A stretch of DNA of 64,000 nucleotides from Nitrospira sp. (GCA_024330965.1 JANDJL010000004.1:111458-175457); one strand, 5' to 3'. Positions 51,648-62,952 are shown, counted from the first letter of the stretch. The notes: generated by a model from the sequence alone, not told the origin. Numbers and translations: made by a program.

Positions 51648-52247
51648 ATGGCCGTGCCCTCACCAGTGCTTACAATCCTTGTGTTGACCGCAGACGGCGA
51701 ACTCCAAACGCAGCTGAAGCGTGCGCTGCGTGACGCATCGGTCACCATTGTGCGCGATGCCGCCGCTTTTCAAAGAGAAGCGTCCAAACATTCTTTCGAC
51801 GCCGTCATCATTGAATCTCGCGGGGGACCAGACCGGTCGCTGGCGCTGCCGGTTTCCGTTGATCCTTCTCGGACCTTGGTCATTGCCGGCTCCCGGACGG
51901 TGCTCAAAAAAGCCGCAAAAACCTTCCAGTTCCTCGATCACCACCACACACATTCGTCGGGCTCACATTCTGGAAAGAAAGGTGACGACTCGTTGCAAGG
52001 CTATCTCGAAACAAAGATGGGCGACTTCGTTAGGAGCATGAGGAACGGCTCCGCCAAAAATCTCTATCCAGTCTTGCTCTCGGCAATCGAACGCCCCTTG
52101 ATCACCTCGGTCTTGCAAGAGACACAAGGCAACCAGATTCAAGCCGCCGAGCTGTTGGGGTTAAACAGGAATACCTTGCGGAAAAAGATTGTCGACTTAC
52201 ACATCCCGTTGAAGCACATGCGAAGGAAAACTCAGCAGACTCGATAG
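51648..52247 (+). CDS. Fis-type HTH regulator with an N-terminal receiver-like domain, no AAA+ module
   Basis: ORF 199 aa; C-term [44 protein letters not shown] (Fis HTH); N-term [50 protein letters not shown]. Confidence 0.82.
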   Translation: MAVPSPVLTILVLTADGELQTQLKRALRDASVTIVRDAAAFQREASKHSFDAVIIESRGGPDRSLALPVSVDPSRTLVIAGSRTVLKKAAKTFQFLDHHHTHSSGSHSGKKGDDSLQGYLETKMGDFVRSMRNGSAKNLYPVLLSAIERPLITSVLQETQGNQIQAAELLGLNRNTLRKKIVDLHIPLKHMRRKTQQTR

Positions 52248-52487
52248 TGCTTCCCCTTGATTCCCCGTCTTTGCTGTCTCCGAGCGGCGCCGGCTTTCGC
52301 CTGTTTGATCCCGACCATGAACGTGTTGGGATCCTTGCTCGGAGTACACAATGATGCTCTCTACAAGGAACGGAGACTCGCGCTTCGATCGACTCAAACA
52401 AGGGAGACGGGTAATTCCACACAGTCCCCCCTCTGCCCTTTCTTGACACCTTGGGTTGGCCTATATTAGCATGCCACCCCGGACGAT

Positions 52488-52562
52488 AGGCGCGTAGCTC
52501 AGGGGGAGAGCGCTACCTTGACACGGTAGAGGTCGACGGTTCAAGACCGTCCGCGCCTACCA
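52488..52562 (+). tRNA. tRNA-Val (anticodon GAC), CCA encoded
   Basis: AGGCGCGTAGCTCAGGGGGAGAGCGCTACCTTGACACGGTAGAGGTCGACGGTTCAAGACCGTCCGCGCCTACCA; loop TTGACAC. Confidence 0.95.
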
Positions 52563-52639
52563 CTGGTTGAGGCATCCCAGCGCCTCCAACGGCGGGGTGC
52601 CTTTGTTGTTTTTGCGCGACTATACATCTTCTGATCCAG

Positions 52640-54601
52640 ATGAAGGTCACCGTAAAAGACGGCCCTACCGGCGAATTGCGGACCGGCCAAACGGTCGAAG
52701 CCGCTTTGTCTGCTCTAGGAGTTCCGGTCGGTATCGATATTTTAGCGGCACGGGTCAACGGGTCGGTCGTCGATCTTTCGACACCATTGCGCGAAGACGC
52801 CGTCATAGAGCCGCTGCGGTTCGACAGCCCGGAAGGCCGTGAAGTTTACAGACACAGCAGCACGCACATCATGGCGCAAGCCGTCAAAGAGTTGTTCCCA
52901 ACAGCCCAATTGACGATCGGACCAGCACTGGAAGACGGCTTTTATTATGACTTCGCCTACGAGAGACCGTTTACTCCGGAGGACCTTGAGAAAATCGAGG
53001 AGCGTGCCCGTGAGATTTTGAAACGAAAATTGACGATCACCAGAAAAGAGCTGTCCAAGCAAGAGGCGATCGAGTTTTTCAAGGCGCGAGGCGAACGATA
53101 TAAGGTCGAGCTGATCGAAAATTTTCCCGAAGGAGAACAAGTTTCCATTTATGCCCAAGGGGATTTCGTGGATCTGTGCCGCGGCCCGCACGTGCCTTCG
53201 ACGGGACACATTGGGGCCTTGAAGCTCCTGTCGACCGCGGGAGCCTATTGGCGCGGCGATGAGCGGAACCCCATGCTCCAACGGATCTATGGCACCTCCT
53301 TCCCGACAAAAGAAGAGTTGGAAGTCCATTTAGCCCGTTTGGAGGAGATCAAACGGCGAGATCATCGAAAAGTGGGGAAAGACTTGGACCTGATTTCGGT
53401 CCAAGACGAAATCGGGCCTGGCCTTGTGCTGTGGCATCCCAAAGGCGCGATGATCCGGCTGTTGATCGAGAATTTCTGGCGCGAGCAACATATCAAAGAC
53501 GGCTACGAGTTGGTTTATTCTCCCCATGTTGCCCGCCTCGATCTGTGGAAAACCAGCGGTCACGTCGATTTCTACCGCGAGAATATGTTCGCCGCGATGA
53601 AGGTGGAGGGCAGCGAGTATCAGCTCAAACCGATGAACTGTCCTTACCACATCATGATTTACAAATCCCACCTCCGCAGCTATCGGGATCTCCCCATCCG
53701 ATACGGTGAATTGGGGACCGTCTATCGGTATGAACGCACCGGCGTGCTGCATGGACTGTTGCGCGTGCGCGGATTTACGCAGGACGACGCTCATTTATTC
53801 TGCCGACCCGATCAGATGGAAACGGAAGTCAGCCGGGTCCTGGACTTTACGTTTTTCATGCTGCGGACCTTCGGGTTTGCTGAGTTCGAAGTCTTTCTCT
53901 CGACCAGACCGAAAGAGTCGGTCGGGGCCGACGAGCATTGGGCGCAAGCGACAGAGGCCTTGGAGGCGGCGATCAAAAATCGACAACTCACCTACCGCGT
54001 TGACCAGGGAGGAGGCGCCTTCTACGGCCCGAAAATCGACATTAAAATCAAAGATGCGCTGGGTCGCTCGTGGCAATGCTCCACCATCCAGGTCGATTTC
54101 AACAACCCTGAACGATTCAAATTGAGCTACATCGGCGAAGACGGCAAGGCTCATCAGCCCATCATGATCCACCGCGCCTTACTAGGATCAATCGAACGAT
54201 TCTTTGGAATCTTGATCGAACATTACGGTGGGGCCTTTCCCACGTGGCTTGCGCCGGTACAGGCGACGGTGATGAATATCACCGATCATCAGCGGGAATA
54301 TGCCGTCACCGTCGCCGCAGAGCTGAAAACCGCCGGGTTCCGCGTCGAAGCGGACCTGCGCAACGAAAAGATCGGGCTCAAAATCCGCGAAGCGGAGAAG
54401 GCAAAAGTCCCGTTTATGCTGGTGGCGGGAAACCGCGAAGTCCAAGGAAAAACCGTCTCCGTGAGGGGGCGAAGCGGCGCGAATCTGGGGAACATGACGG
54501 TCTCCGGAGTGATCGACCTCCTCCGCGCTGAAACCACGCGAGCCCGGCCGAATGTCCAACCCGTACAAGGAGGTGGCTTATCGTTCCCAAACTGCGCGTG
54601 A
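52640..54601 (+). CDS. thrS: Threonyl-tRNA synthetase
   Basis: ORF 653 aa; TGS domain, HSSTHIMAQAVKELFP, MNCPYHIMIYKSHLRSYRDLPIRYGELGTVYRYERTGVLHGLLRVRGFTQDDAHLFC. Confidence 0.98.
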   Translation: MKVTVKDGPTGELRTGQTVEAALSALGVPVGIDILAARVNGSVVDLSTPLREDAVIEPLRFDSPEGREVYRHSSTHIMAQAVKELFPTAQLTIGPALEDGFYYDFAYERPFTPEDLEKIEERAREILKRKLTITRKELSKQEAIEFFKARGERYKVELIENFPEGEQVSIYAQGDFVDLCRGPHVPSTGHIGALKLLSTAGAYWRGDERNPMLQRIYGTSFPTKEELEVHLARLEEIKRRDHRKVGKDLDLISVQDEIGPGLVLWHPKGAMIRLLIENFWREQHIKDGYELVYSPHVARLDLWKTSGHVDFYRENMFAAMKVEGSEYQLKPMNCPYHIMIYKSHLRSYRDLPIRYGELGTVYRYERTGVLHGLLRVRGFTQDDAHLFCRPDQMETEVSRVLDFTFFMLRTFGFAEFEVFLSTRPKESVGADEHWAQATEALEAAIKNRQLTYRVDQGGGAFYGPKIDIKIKDALGRSWQCSTIQVDFNNPERFKLSYIGEDGKAHQPIMIHRALLGSIERFFGILIEHYGGAFPTWLAPVQATVMNITDHQREYAVTVAAELKTAGFRVEADLRNEKIGLKIREAEKAKVPFMLVAGNREVQGKTVSVRGRSGANLGNMTVSGVIDLLRAETTRARPNVQPVQGGGLSFPNCA

Positions 54602-55089
54602 ATCGTGAGATCCGCGTCCGAGAGGTGCGGGTGATCGGGCCAGGCGGCGAGCAACTGGGCATTCTCCCGACCCCGGAGGCGCTCCGTCAGGCTCAAGAAA
54701 GCGGTTACGATCTCGTTGAGGTCGCTCCCACGTCGATACCGCCGGTCTGTCGGATTATGGACTACGGCAAGTATAAATATGAGCTCAACAAGAAAGAGCA
54801 CCAAAGCCGGCGCCATCAAAAGTCCACGCAAGTCAAAGAAATCAAGCTCCGGCCCCGCACGGACAAACATGACTTGGAAATCAAGGTTCGGCAAATGAGA
54901 GCCTTCTTGGAGGACGGCAATAAAACGAAGGTCACCTTGACCTATCGAGGGCGTGAAATGGCCAACCAGGAAATGGGCCGCGCGGTCATGAACTCGGTGA
55001 TCGAACAATTAGCACCGTATGGCATCATCGAACACGCTCCTCACATGGAGGGACGAAATTTAATCATGATCGTGGCCCCGAAAAATTAA
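54580..55089 (+). CDS. infC: Translation initiation factor IF-3; proposed ATC start at 54580 (ORF track starts at GTG 54598)
   Basis: [72 protein letters not shown] (54567-54574) sits 5 nt before in-frame ATC. Confidence 0.95.
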   Translation: MVPKLRVNREIRVREVRVIGPGGEQLGILPTPEALRQAQESGYDLVEVAPTSIPPVCRIMDYGKYKYELNKKEHQSRRHQKSTQVKEIKLRPRTDKHDLEIKVRQMRAFLEDGNKTKVTLTYRGREMANQEMGRAVMNSVIEQLAPYGIIEHAPHMEGRNLIMIVAPKN

Positions 55090-55136
55090 GAAGATCGAGT
55101 GACGAGCGGCTTCAGCAATGTCCATCGAGGAAAAAC

Positions 55137-55328
55137 ATGAAAATGAAAACGCATAAGGGCGCCAGCAAACGATTTGCCAAAACTGGCAGCGGGAAAATTG
55201 TCCGTCGCAAGGCCGGTAAACGTCATTTGTTATCTCACAAAAAACGTGATCGGAAGCGCCGATTGAGCGGCGTGGCGGTCGTCACAGGCAGAGCAACCGC
55301 CGTCTTAAATCAACTTCTCCCCAAATAG
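55137..55328 (+). CDS. rpmI: 50S ribosomal protein L35
   Basis: ORF 63 aa; [43 protein letters not shown]. Confidence 0.98.
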   Translation: MKMKTHKGASKRFAKTGSGKIVRRKAGKRHLLSHKKRDRKRRLSGVAVVTGRATAVLNQLLPK

Positions 55329-55392
55329 CGTTTATAATAGTGTTTCGATTGGGCCGGCACAGTGTCGGCAAAACGAAAAGGAGCATGGAACT

Positions 55393-55761
55393 ATGCCTCG
55401 CGCAAAAGGCGGACCAAAAACTCGGCATCGGAGAAAGAAACGGCTCAAGTTGGCGAAAGGGCAATACGGTGGAAGGAGTCGGCTCTTCCGCTCGGCGACC
55501 GAAAGCGTCGATAAAGGGCTGACGTACGCGTACGTCGGCCGAAAAGACAGAAAAGGCGACTTTCGCCGCCTCTGGGTCACACGCATCAGTGCCGCGGTGC
55601 GCAATCATGGAATGACCTATAGTCGATTCATCAATGCTCTCAAAAAGGCGAACGTGTTGTTGGATCGTAAAGTCTTGTCCGACATGGCCATTAAAGACGC
55701 GGCCGGATTCGAGCAATTGATCGGCCTCGCCAAGCAACACATGGCCCCCGCTGCAATCTAG
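55393..55761 (+). CDS. rplT: 50S ribosomal protein L20
   Basis: ORF 122 aa; MPRAKGGPKTRHRRKKRLKLAKGQYGGRSRLFRSATESVDKGLTYAYVGRKDRKGDFRRLWVTRI. Confidence 0.98.
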   Translation: MPRAKGGPKTRHRRKKRLKLAKGQYGGRSRLFRSATESVDKGLTYAYVGRKDRKGDFRRLWVTRISAAVRNHGMTYSRFINALKKANVLLDRKVLSDMAIKDAAGFEQLIGLAKQHMAPAAI

Positions 55762-55787
55762 TTTTTCCGACCGACTCGACTGCCTCC

Positions 55788-55819
55788 GAGACGAGGGGCT
55801 GATCATCACCCTTCGTCTC
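55788..55819. terminator. Hairpin between convergent rplT and pheT (gagacgaggg...cccttcgtctc)
   Basis: About 11-bp stem with one G-T pair, 27 nt after the rplT stop; no clear T-tract. Confidence 0.45.
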
Positions 55820-56362
55820 GTCTTCAAGAAGTCAGACGATGTTTCTGCCCTGCACCAAAGAGACCTTCGACAAAGTCTTGGCGGAAGCCAAAGAAGATCG
55901 GCAAGAAAGAGGAAACGATTCGCGGATCGGCTGATCTTCGGCCAACTCTCTCAAATCGTTCGTTGACCGTATGCGTCGACTCGAAACGATGGGCCGGCAG
56001 ACTTCTCCCAGCCTCGAATCACATCGCTCGTTGTTGGCGGGAGCCCAGAAACGGCTTCGGTGGGAAACTGACGACCGGTGACGGCCCTCAGAACACCGCG
56101 CGTTCGGCAGATGGGGTGAACTGACGTTACGGCGCGTAGTTGAATTGGCCGACATATCCACGCACTGCGATTTCACGGAGCAGGTGAGTGTCGCGATCGA
56201 TCAGGGATGAAATTCCAACCATACTCCCCTCGACACCCAAATGCGCCACACGACGGCTTCCGACCTGGCGAAAGAAGATCGACTGCGACTCACCTGTTTT
56301 TCGGCTCTTCCCTCTAGCCGACCAGAAGCCATCGTCTCTCCGAACGGCCGCGGTGACGTCGC

Positions 56363-58078
56363 TTACGTCAGTTGCTCGAGCCGAGACAGATTCACCTCGA
56401 ACGCAACAACCGGCATGACGATTTGCCAACGTTCGAGCACTTCTGGATGAATTTCACCGATCAAACCGATCGGCGTTTCGGAGACGACGATCTTTCCAAC
56501 GCGACCATCGAGAAATGACGGATGCGGGATCGGCTCCAGACTATACGTCTTGCCCAAATAATAGAGGCACGCATCCAAACAGGAGTGGATTTCCGAAAAA
56601 TGCGCCGAAGCATGCGCGATGATCGCGCCCAGAACCGTTTCCGTCCGAGAACCGACTTCATGCGCCGAATCAACAATCGCCACCTCGCCTGCTTCAAACA
56701 GACGGTGGGGGTAGAATGATCGGGCCGACGCCCCTTCGACCCGCAACAGCGAGGGGATCATCCACTGACGGAGACAGCTAAAGTTTGAAGACATGACGTT
56801 GCGGACTTCCACCATCTTCCCCCACTCCGTTCCATCCAACCGCATCGCATCACGGTAGTGCTCCGGAGAGCCAAGAATGTTGGAAATAATCTCCTGGAAC
56901 CCGAGCCCGACCATCAGCTCTCGCGCTCGATCCGATAGCTGCTCAATCCGAGACAGCCCCCCTACGGTAAATTGCGAGGGCATTTCCGGTGAAAACGCCC
57001 CGTAGCCGAGGCTCATCGCCACGTCTTCGACCACGTCCATGGCGTGCATAAGATCTTGCCGATAGGGCGGCAACTTGACCGTGACCGATTTTTTCCCGGT
57101 CGAGACTTGATACCCGTATGTTTCGAGCGCCTGTTTGACGACCGTCGTTTCGAGTTCTTGCCCCAAGGCCCGTTCAATCGTCTCGATTTGAATCGCCCGC
57201 GGCCGTCCGATGTCGCGCGGCGTGACCACTCGTTTGCCGAACGGTGTCTCAAAAGGGTAGCGTACCGCGATCGGCTGGATCGCAGCCCCTCGATCCGCCA
57301 AGTTGACGGCAAAGATGTTCAGCGTCAGCAAGACCATCGTGGCATCGGTCCCCGTCACCTCGACGAACAACTCATCATCCCCGACCAGCACCTCTCCAAT
57401 CTCCCGGCTGTTGATGATCGGAGGAAACGACAAAGGCCGGTGGTCCGCATCCCGCAGCAGAGGCAGGCGGCGTTGTCCCGCTAAGATAGACCCATACTCC
57501 AATCCCTTGGGATGGACCATGAGCATTTCCGAGAGAGTCATCGCCGTTTCCATCCCCAAGGGGATGAACCGCACTTCGTCAGGATTCGCCAACTCATAGG
57601 TAACGGGGAAACGGATCTTCTGAAGTCGATAGATGCCGATCGAGACTGTCTTCCGCTTGTGCCCGAAGATGTCCGCCAGCTTCTCCTGCGTCTGAATGAG
57701 CTGGGCCAACCCCTGTTCCGTGACCCGATAACCCGTGGCAGCACACGCGGCGACATAGGGGCGCACGCGTTCGAGCTCCGGCGCAACAAGCAGACGCGGC
57801 AATCGCCCGGACTGCTTGGATAAAAAAGGATAGGGCTCCGCCGTCCCGCCAAGCTTGATGCGGATTTGTCGGGCGATCCCCTCGCAACACCAGAGATCCG
57901 GGCGATTGCTGTCCTGCAACTCGACCCGTAACTCTCCGGTGTCCTCCTGATAATCCTTCACCTCGCCCTTCACGAGAGCAAGCCGCTCTTGCAGCTCATC
58001 GATCGAAACTGTTCGCGGCTCACCAGGCGAGCCGAGCAGCGACTCTAAATCACTCTTGAAGATTGAGATCGTGGGCAT
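56363..58078 (-). CDS. pheT: Phenylalanyl-tRNA synthetase beta subunit, archaeal/eukaryal-type length and architecture
   Basis: ORF 571 aa; B5-like TVKLPPYRQDLMHAMDVVEDVAMSLGYGAFSPEMP; lacks the N-terminal tRNA-binding (EMAP) and C-terminal FDX-ACB extensions expected for a roughly 800-aa bacterial PheT. Confidence 0.9.
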   Translation of the reverse strand: MPTISIFKSDLESLLGSPGEPRTVSIDELQERLALVKGEVKDYQEDTGELRVELQDSNRPDLWCCEGIARQIRIKLGGTAEPYPFLSKQSGRLPRLLVAPELERVRPYVAACAATGYRVTEQGLAQLIQTQEKLADIFGHKRKTVSIGIYRLQKIRFPVTYELANPDEVRFIPLGMETAMTLSEMLMVHPKGLEYGSILAGQRRLPLLRDADHRPLSFPPIINSREIGEVLVGDDELFVEVTGTDATMVLLTLNIFAVNLADRGAAIQPIAVRYPFETPFGKRVVTPRDIGRPRAIQIETIERALGQELETTVVKQALETYGYQVSTGKKSVTVKLPPYRQDLMHAMDVVEDVAMSLGYGAFSPEMPSQFTVGGLSRIEQLSDRARELMVGLGFQEIISNILGSPEHYRDAMRLDGTEWGKMVEVRNVMSSNFSCLRQWMIPSLLRVEGASARSFYPHRLFEAGEVAIVDSAHEVGSRTETVLGAIIAHASAHFSEIHSCLDACLYYLGKTYSLEPIPHPSFLDGRVGKIVVSETPIGLIGEIHPEVLERWQIVMPVVAFEVNLSRLEQLT

Positions 58079-58086
58079 GGCGTCGC

Positions 58087-59706
58087 CTAGAACACTCCCC
58101 TTGTCGTCCGGATCAGATCCAAGTTATCGGTGAACAGCTCGCGGATATCGTGAACGCCGAGCGCCACCATGGCCATACGGTCCAGCCCCAGCCCCCAGGC
58201 GATCACCGGCACCGTCACTCCAAGGGGTTGAGTGACTTCGGGCCTGAACAGACCGGCCCCGCCCAGCTCCATCCAGCCCAACCGGGGATGACGGACATGG
58301 AGTTCGACCGATGGTTCCGTAAACGGAAAGTAGGCCGGCACAAACTTCACCTCTTTCGCCTGGGCCACCTCCCGGGCGAACAGATTGAGCAATCCCAACA
58401 GCGTACGGAAGTTGATGTCCTCACCCAAGACAATCCCCTCGACTTGAAAAAAATCCGTCGCGTGGGTCGCATCCACTTGATCGTAGCGAAAGCACCGCGC
58501 GATCGAAAAATATTTGCCGGGCACCGACGGCGACAAGGCGAGGGTCCTGGCCGACACCGCCGTGCCTTGACTCCGCAACACCAACCGTTTTGCCCGCTCC
58601 GGATCAAACCGATACCCCCAACCGGTCGATCCGGTCGCCCCGCCGTGTTCATGTGTCGCGGCGACGCGCGAGAAAAAGGGCTCGGCGACCACCGATGCAC
58701 GCGCCGGTTCTTTGACGAAATAGACATCGTGAATGTCGCGGGCCGGATGGAATTGGGGCATAAACAGCGCGTCCATATTCCAAAATTCGGTCTCCACCAG
58801 CGAGCCGCGCATCTCCTGAAAACCCATGCTGACCAACTTGAGCTTGACCGCGTCCAAAAACTCGCGATACGGATGTTTCTTGCCGGCCGCGACCCGAGGC
58901 GGACGCAGGCTGATGGTATATTTTCTGAACCGTTTCGTCCTCCAGCTTCCGTCCTTGAGCAAGTCGGGACTGAGCTGGGCCACTTCCTCGAGTTTTGCCT
59001 GACCGACGAGAGCGTTGACCGCCGCTACGCCAGCCGGAGACAACGTGTAGGATCGCGTCACGCGATCCTCGATTCGAAACGGCTCCCTGGCGCTTCCCCG
59101 CTTCACCGCATAATCGCGAATGAGCGCCTGTTGGACTTCCGAGAAACCGTCCAGTGGGCGAGGCGCTTCCCGAAGATCATGGAGCAGCGCGCGCATCGCC
59201 TCGGCGGAAGGACTAGGCCTGCCGGTGGACTCAAGACAACCGCCTTGCACGACCAGCAGCGCCCCCTCTTTTTTGAGACGGCCCACCGCTCTGCTGACAT
59301 CGGACGGCTCAAGCCCCTCTTTCCTCTGAAGATCGGCGATCGTCAGTCGCTTCCCCGTGCTCGATGCTTCTCGCGCAGCGGATAAGATGCGATCAAGTGG
59401 GGATGACCGCTCAACATAGGTCTTGCCCACCGCCGTCAATGACACAACCGACGTGACCGTCTCAGAGGTGACCGCAAGGAGCTGCTTCGCCAACAGCCAC
59501 TCGATCGCCATGCTCAGTTGAGATGGTTCGAGTTTGGTCGCCTCGGCGAGTTGCTCTGTTGTGAGCACGGCCCCGGCTGGATGAGCCCCAAAGGCCTCAA
59601 GCACTATGATTTCGAGGGGATGAAGATTGTCGCAGAAAGATGTCGTATTCACCGGACGCCTATGGATGAACGGAAACCGACCGTCCGGTTGCACGCAACG
59701 CGGCAA
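58087..59706 (-). CDS. pheS: Phenylalanyl-tRNA synthetase alpha subunit, archaeal/eukaryal type
   Basis: ORF 539 aa; N-terminal winged-helix-like region; [24 protein letters not shown]...[15 protein letters not shown]...[33 protein letters not shown]...[15 protein letters not shown]. Confidence 0.93.
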   Translation of the reverse strand: MPRCVQPDGRFPFIHRRPVNTTSFCDNLHPLEIIVLEAFGAHPAGAVLTTEQLAEATKLEPSQLSMAIEWLLAKQLLAVTSETVTSVVSLTAVGKTYVERSSPLDRILSAAREASSTGKRLTIADLQRKEGLEPSDVSRAVGRLKKEGALLVVQGGCLESTGRPSPSAEAMRALLHDLREAPRPLDGFSEVQQALIRDYAVKRGSAREPFRIEDRVTRSYTLSPAGVAAVNALVGQAKLEEVAQLSPDLLKDGSWRTKRFRKYTISLRPPRVAAGKKHPYREFLDAVKLKLVSMGFQEMRGSLVETEFWNMDALFMPQFHPARDIHDVYFVKEPARASVVAEPFFSRVAATHEHGGATGSTGWGYRFDPERAKRLVLRSQGTAVSARTLALSPSVPGKYFSIARCFRYDQVDATHATDFFQVEGIVLGEDINFRTLLGLLNLFAREVAQAKEVKFVPAYFPFTEPSVELHVRHPRLGWMELGGAGLFRPEVTQPLGVTVPVIAWGLGLDRMAMVALGVHDIRELFTDNLDLIRTTRGVF

Positions 59707-60340
59707 TGGTCACAGCATAGTCGGGACTGGAAAACACCGCCGAGCCGGCGACCAAAACATCCGCTCCTGCCTCCAATATCTGAGCCGCGTTGTCGACTTT
59801 CACGCCGCCGTCTACTTCCAACAAGGCGCGGCTGCCGATCCGATCCAACATCCGTCGCACGGCCCGTATTTTCGACAAACAGGAGGCGATGAAGGTCTGC
59901 CCGCCGAAGCCGGGATTGACGGACATGATCAGCACCAGATCGACATCGGGCAGAATTTCCTCCAACGAATGAACCGGCGTCGCCGGGTTCAATGTCACGC
60001 CGGCCTTGACGCCGTGCTCTTTGATGGATTGGATCGTCCGATGCAGATGCGGACAGGCCTCTACATGCACGGTCAGATAGTCCGCCCCCGCCTTGGCGAA
60101 CTCGCCTACGAACGCATCGGCGTTCGTCATCATCAAATGGACGTCGAGCGGGAGTTTCGTTTCCTTCCTCAGCGCCTGCACGATCGGCGGCCCCACCGTC
60201 AAATTTGGTACGAAGTGCCCGTCCATGACGTCGACATGCAGCAGATCCGCCCCCGCCCGTTCGACCGCGGCCGCTTCATCGGCCAGTCGAGCGAAATCGG
60301 CGGACAGAATGGAAGGAGCGATCAGGACCGGTCGGCCCAT
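59660..60340 (-). CDS. rpe: Ribulose-phosphate 3-epimerase
   Basis: In-frame ATG at 60340; [58 protein letters not shown]. Confidence 0.97.
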   Translation of the reverse strand: MGRPVLIAPSILSADFARLADEAAAVERAGADLLHVDVMDGHFVPNLTVGPPIVQALRKETKLPLDVHLMMTNADAFVGEFAKAGADYLTVHVEACPHLHRTIQSIKEHGVKAGVTLNPATPVHSLEEILPDVDLVLIMSVNPGFGGQTFIASCLSKIRAVRRMLDRIGSRALLEVDGGVKVDNAAQILEAGADVLVAGSAVFSSPDYAVTIAALRATGRSVSVHP

Positions 60341-61797
60341 CAGAAAACCTTTCTCAGCCGGGCGGCGTAGAAACCGTCCATTCCAACCTGATTCCCCACG
60401 GTTGAAAACGCTCCTTGAGCCGTCATGCAGGAAAGGGCGTTGGAAGGAAGCCAGGGCCCCACGGACTCGCGGACCCAGCCAGAATAACGTCGGCAAAAAT
60501 GTTCGATCACGTCCTCGGTTTCTTCCGGCTCCGTCGAGCACGTACTATAGACCAGCACTCCGCCGGGCCGCAAGACGGCGGCCGCCGATTCCAAGAGCTC
60601 CCGCTGAAGCCGCTGATACCGTGGAAAAGCCGACGGACGTTTGTGCCATTTGATCTCCGGATGCCGCCGCAACACCCCGATGCCGCTGCACGGCGCGTCC
60701 AAGAGAATCCGATCAACCATTCCATCGAACGTTGAGGCGGCGGATGATTGAACCGATGCGGCACAGCCCTTTCCACCAAGATTCCGGCGGATGAGGCGCA
60801 TTATCTCTTGACTCTTTCGTGCGTCATGGACCACGGCCGTCACAATGGTGATTCCCAACCGGCGACAGTTGTCCCGCAAAAGATCAAGTCTGGCCGGTTT
60901 GCGGTCGATAGCGATCACACGGCCACGATTCTGCATCCGCTCCGCCACATGGGTGGTTTTGCCGCCGGGCGCGGCGCAGACATCAAGCACCAGCTCGCCT
61001 GGTTGCGGATCGAGAATGAGCGGAATAAGCTGAGCGGCTTCGTCCTCCACATAAAAATCGCCCTCCGCAAATCCAGGAAGGGTCGTGACAGACCCGCCGG
61101 TGTGAAGCACGACTCCCACCGGGCTAAAAGTTGTGGTGCCGGCCTCGATGCCCTGTCGGCGACACCGATCAAGAAACTGCTCTCTCGTTGTTCGCAGTCG
61201 ATTCACCCGTACGGTCAAGGGAGGAAGAGAACCAGCCGCTCGACAGGCGTCATCCGCCCCTTCAAAGCCATGCCGATCCATCCACCGCCGGCACAACCAG
61301 AGCGGGATCGAATGGCGCACGGATAGGGCATGGGCCGGATCAACGGCAGGATCCGGCATCGGCGGCTCGGGCATCCGAAGAAGGTTGCGCAAAACCCCGT
61401 TGACCAACCCACTCCAGTCGTGCCTCCATCTCGTCGAATAGGCTTTGGCAAGCCGTACTGATTCATCCACTGCTGCCGAGGCTGGGATACGGTCCAAACA
61501 CAGAAGTTGATAGGCTCCCAAGCGCACCAACATTTGAACCCCAGCCGGTAGCCGCGAAAGAGGCTTGTTAAGAACCAGGGCCAGCCGCCAATCGATGAAC
61601 TCCAATCGTCTCAGAACCCCGTAGATCAGTTCCATCGCGAGGGCCCGATCTCTGGCGTCCAGTCGCAGCTCCGCAGCCTTCTTTTCCAGCTCATCGTCAA
61701 CAGTCGTCTGATCGGCTTGCAAAGCCAGCAGCACCGTCAACGCGGCGGCGCGGGCTGGAGATCGTAGAGAGTCTGAACACAAACGGTGCGACGACAT
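60340..61797 (-). CDS. rsmB: 16S rRNA (cytosine-967-C5)-methyltransferase RsmB
   Basis: Within ORF 60340..61950; NusB-like N-terminus, [73 protein letters not shown] overlap with rpe. Confidence 0.95.
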   Translation of the reverse strand: MSSHRLCSDSLRSPARAAALTVLLALQADQTTVDDELEKKAAELRLDARDRALAMELIYGVLRRLEFIDWRLALVLNKPLSRLPAGVQMLVRLGAYQLLCLDRIPASAAVDESVRLAKAYSTRWRHDWSGLVNGVLRNLLRMPEPPMPDPAVDPAHALSVRHSIPLWLCRRWMDRHGFEGADDACRAAGSLPPLTVRVNRLRTTREQFLDRCRRQGIEAGTTTFSPVGVVLHTGGSVTTLPGFAEGDFYVEDEAAQLIPLILDPQPGELVLDVCAAPGGKTTHVAERMQNRGRVIAIDRKPARLDLLRDNCRRLGITIVTAVVHDARKSQEIMRLIRRNLGGKGCAASVQSSAASTFDGMVDRILLDAPCSGIGVLRRHPEIKWHKRPSAFPRYQRLQRELLESAAAVLRPGGVLVYSTCSTEPEETEDVIEHFCRRYSGWVRESVGPWLPSNALSCMTAQGAFSTVGNQVGMDGFYAARLRKVF

Positions 61798-61831
61798 ACG
61801 GTCAGAAGACGAGGGAAATAACGAACGCTGG

Positions 61832-62770
61832 TCAGACGGCGGCTCCCAGCCGTTCACCAACACTGACACGATGGCCCGCGAGGTAGTGGCCGACGGACAT
61901 TCGTTTGGAATTGGCCGTCTGGATTTCAAGCAGTTCCAACGCACCCTCACCGGTCGCCACCCTGATTGACTGTTTCGTGACAGCCAGCACCGTGCCGGGC
62001 CTGTTCAAAGCCGGCTCTTGAACCGCGACCGCCTTCCAAATGGTCCATCGCTCGGAGTCGTGGAAGGTATATGCGCCAGGCCAGGGAGACAGACCCCTGA
62101 TGCGATTGACCAAGGCCGATGCACTCATCGTCCAATCGATGGCCCCGTCCTCTTTCTTCAGCAATGGCGCCATCGTCGCCTGAGTATGGTCTTGGGGAAT
62201 CGGCGCAATCGTGCCGGCCTTGAGTCCCGCAATGGTCTGAACGAGCAGTTGTCCTCCCAGCCGAGCCAATCGGGGAGCCAAGGTTCCAGCCGTATCATCC
62301 GGCAGGATGGGGATCCTCGCTTGAAGCAGCATGGGACCGGTATCCATCCCTTCATCCATCAACATCGTCGTGATGCCCGTCTCCGTTTCTCCGTTGATCA
62401 ACGCCCATTGAATCGGAGCCGCTCCTCGATACTTCGGCAACAACGATCCATGCACGTTGACGCAACCCAACGGCGGGAGTGAGAGAATCGGTGCATGGAG
62501 GATCCGTCCAAATGCCGCCACCGCAATCAGGTCCGGCTTCCAACCGGCCAAGGTTTCCAGAAAGTCCGGTGTCCTGATCTTCAACGGTTGAACCACCGGA
62601 ATGCAGGCTTGTTCAGCGACCACTTTGACAGGCGGCGCCACCAGTGTCTGCCCCCGCCCTTTCGGCCTATCCGGTTGGGTCACGACACCGACAACCTGAT
62701 CCTCCGACTGGAGCAGGGCCTCAAGAGAGGGAACGGCAAATTCCGGCGTCCCCATAAAAACGATGCGCAT
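61832..62770 (-). CDS. fmt: Methionyl-tRNA formyltransferase
   Basis: ORF 312 aa; MRIVFMGTPEFAVPSLEALLQSEDQVVGVVTQPDRPKGRGQ...NVHGSLLPKYRGAAPIQWALINGETETGITTM. Confidence 0.98.
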   Translation of the reverse strand: MRIVFMGTPEFAVPSLEALLQSEDQVVGVVTQPDRPKGRGQTLVAPPVKVVAEQACIPVVQPLKIRTPDFLETLAGWKPDLIAVAAFGRILHAPILSLPPLGCVNVHGSLLPKYRGAAPIQWALINGETETGITTMLMDEGMDTGPMLLQARIPILPDDTAGTLAPRLARLGGQLLVQTIAGLKAGTIAPIPQDHTQATMAPLLKKEDGAIDWTMSASALVNRIRGLSPWPGAYTFHDSERWTIWKAVAVQEPALNRPGTVLAVTKQSIRVATGEGALELLEIQTANSKRMSVGHYLAGHRVSVGERLGAAV

Positions 62771-62870
62771 GGTATGCCTTTAGCACCGACTCAATAGAAA
62801 TACAACGGTGGAACTCGTTGCCCAAAGCAATCAGCTTGACGAGAGTTTCCGACCTTTGTTAGCATCCTGC

Positions 62871-62947
<77 letters not shown>

Positions 62948-62952
62948 ACCGC

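Noticed and set aside
58063-59385. 440-aa + strand ORF
   Set aside because: Antisense to pheS; Arg/Gly/His-rich shadow translation.
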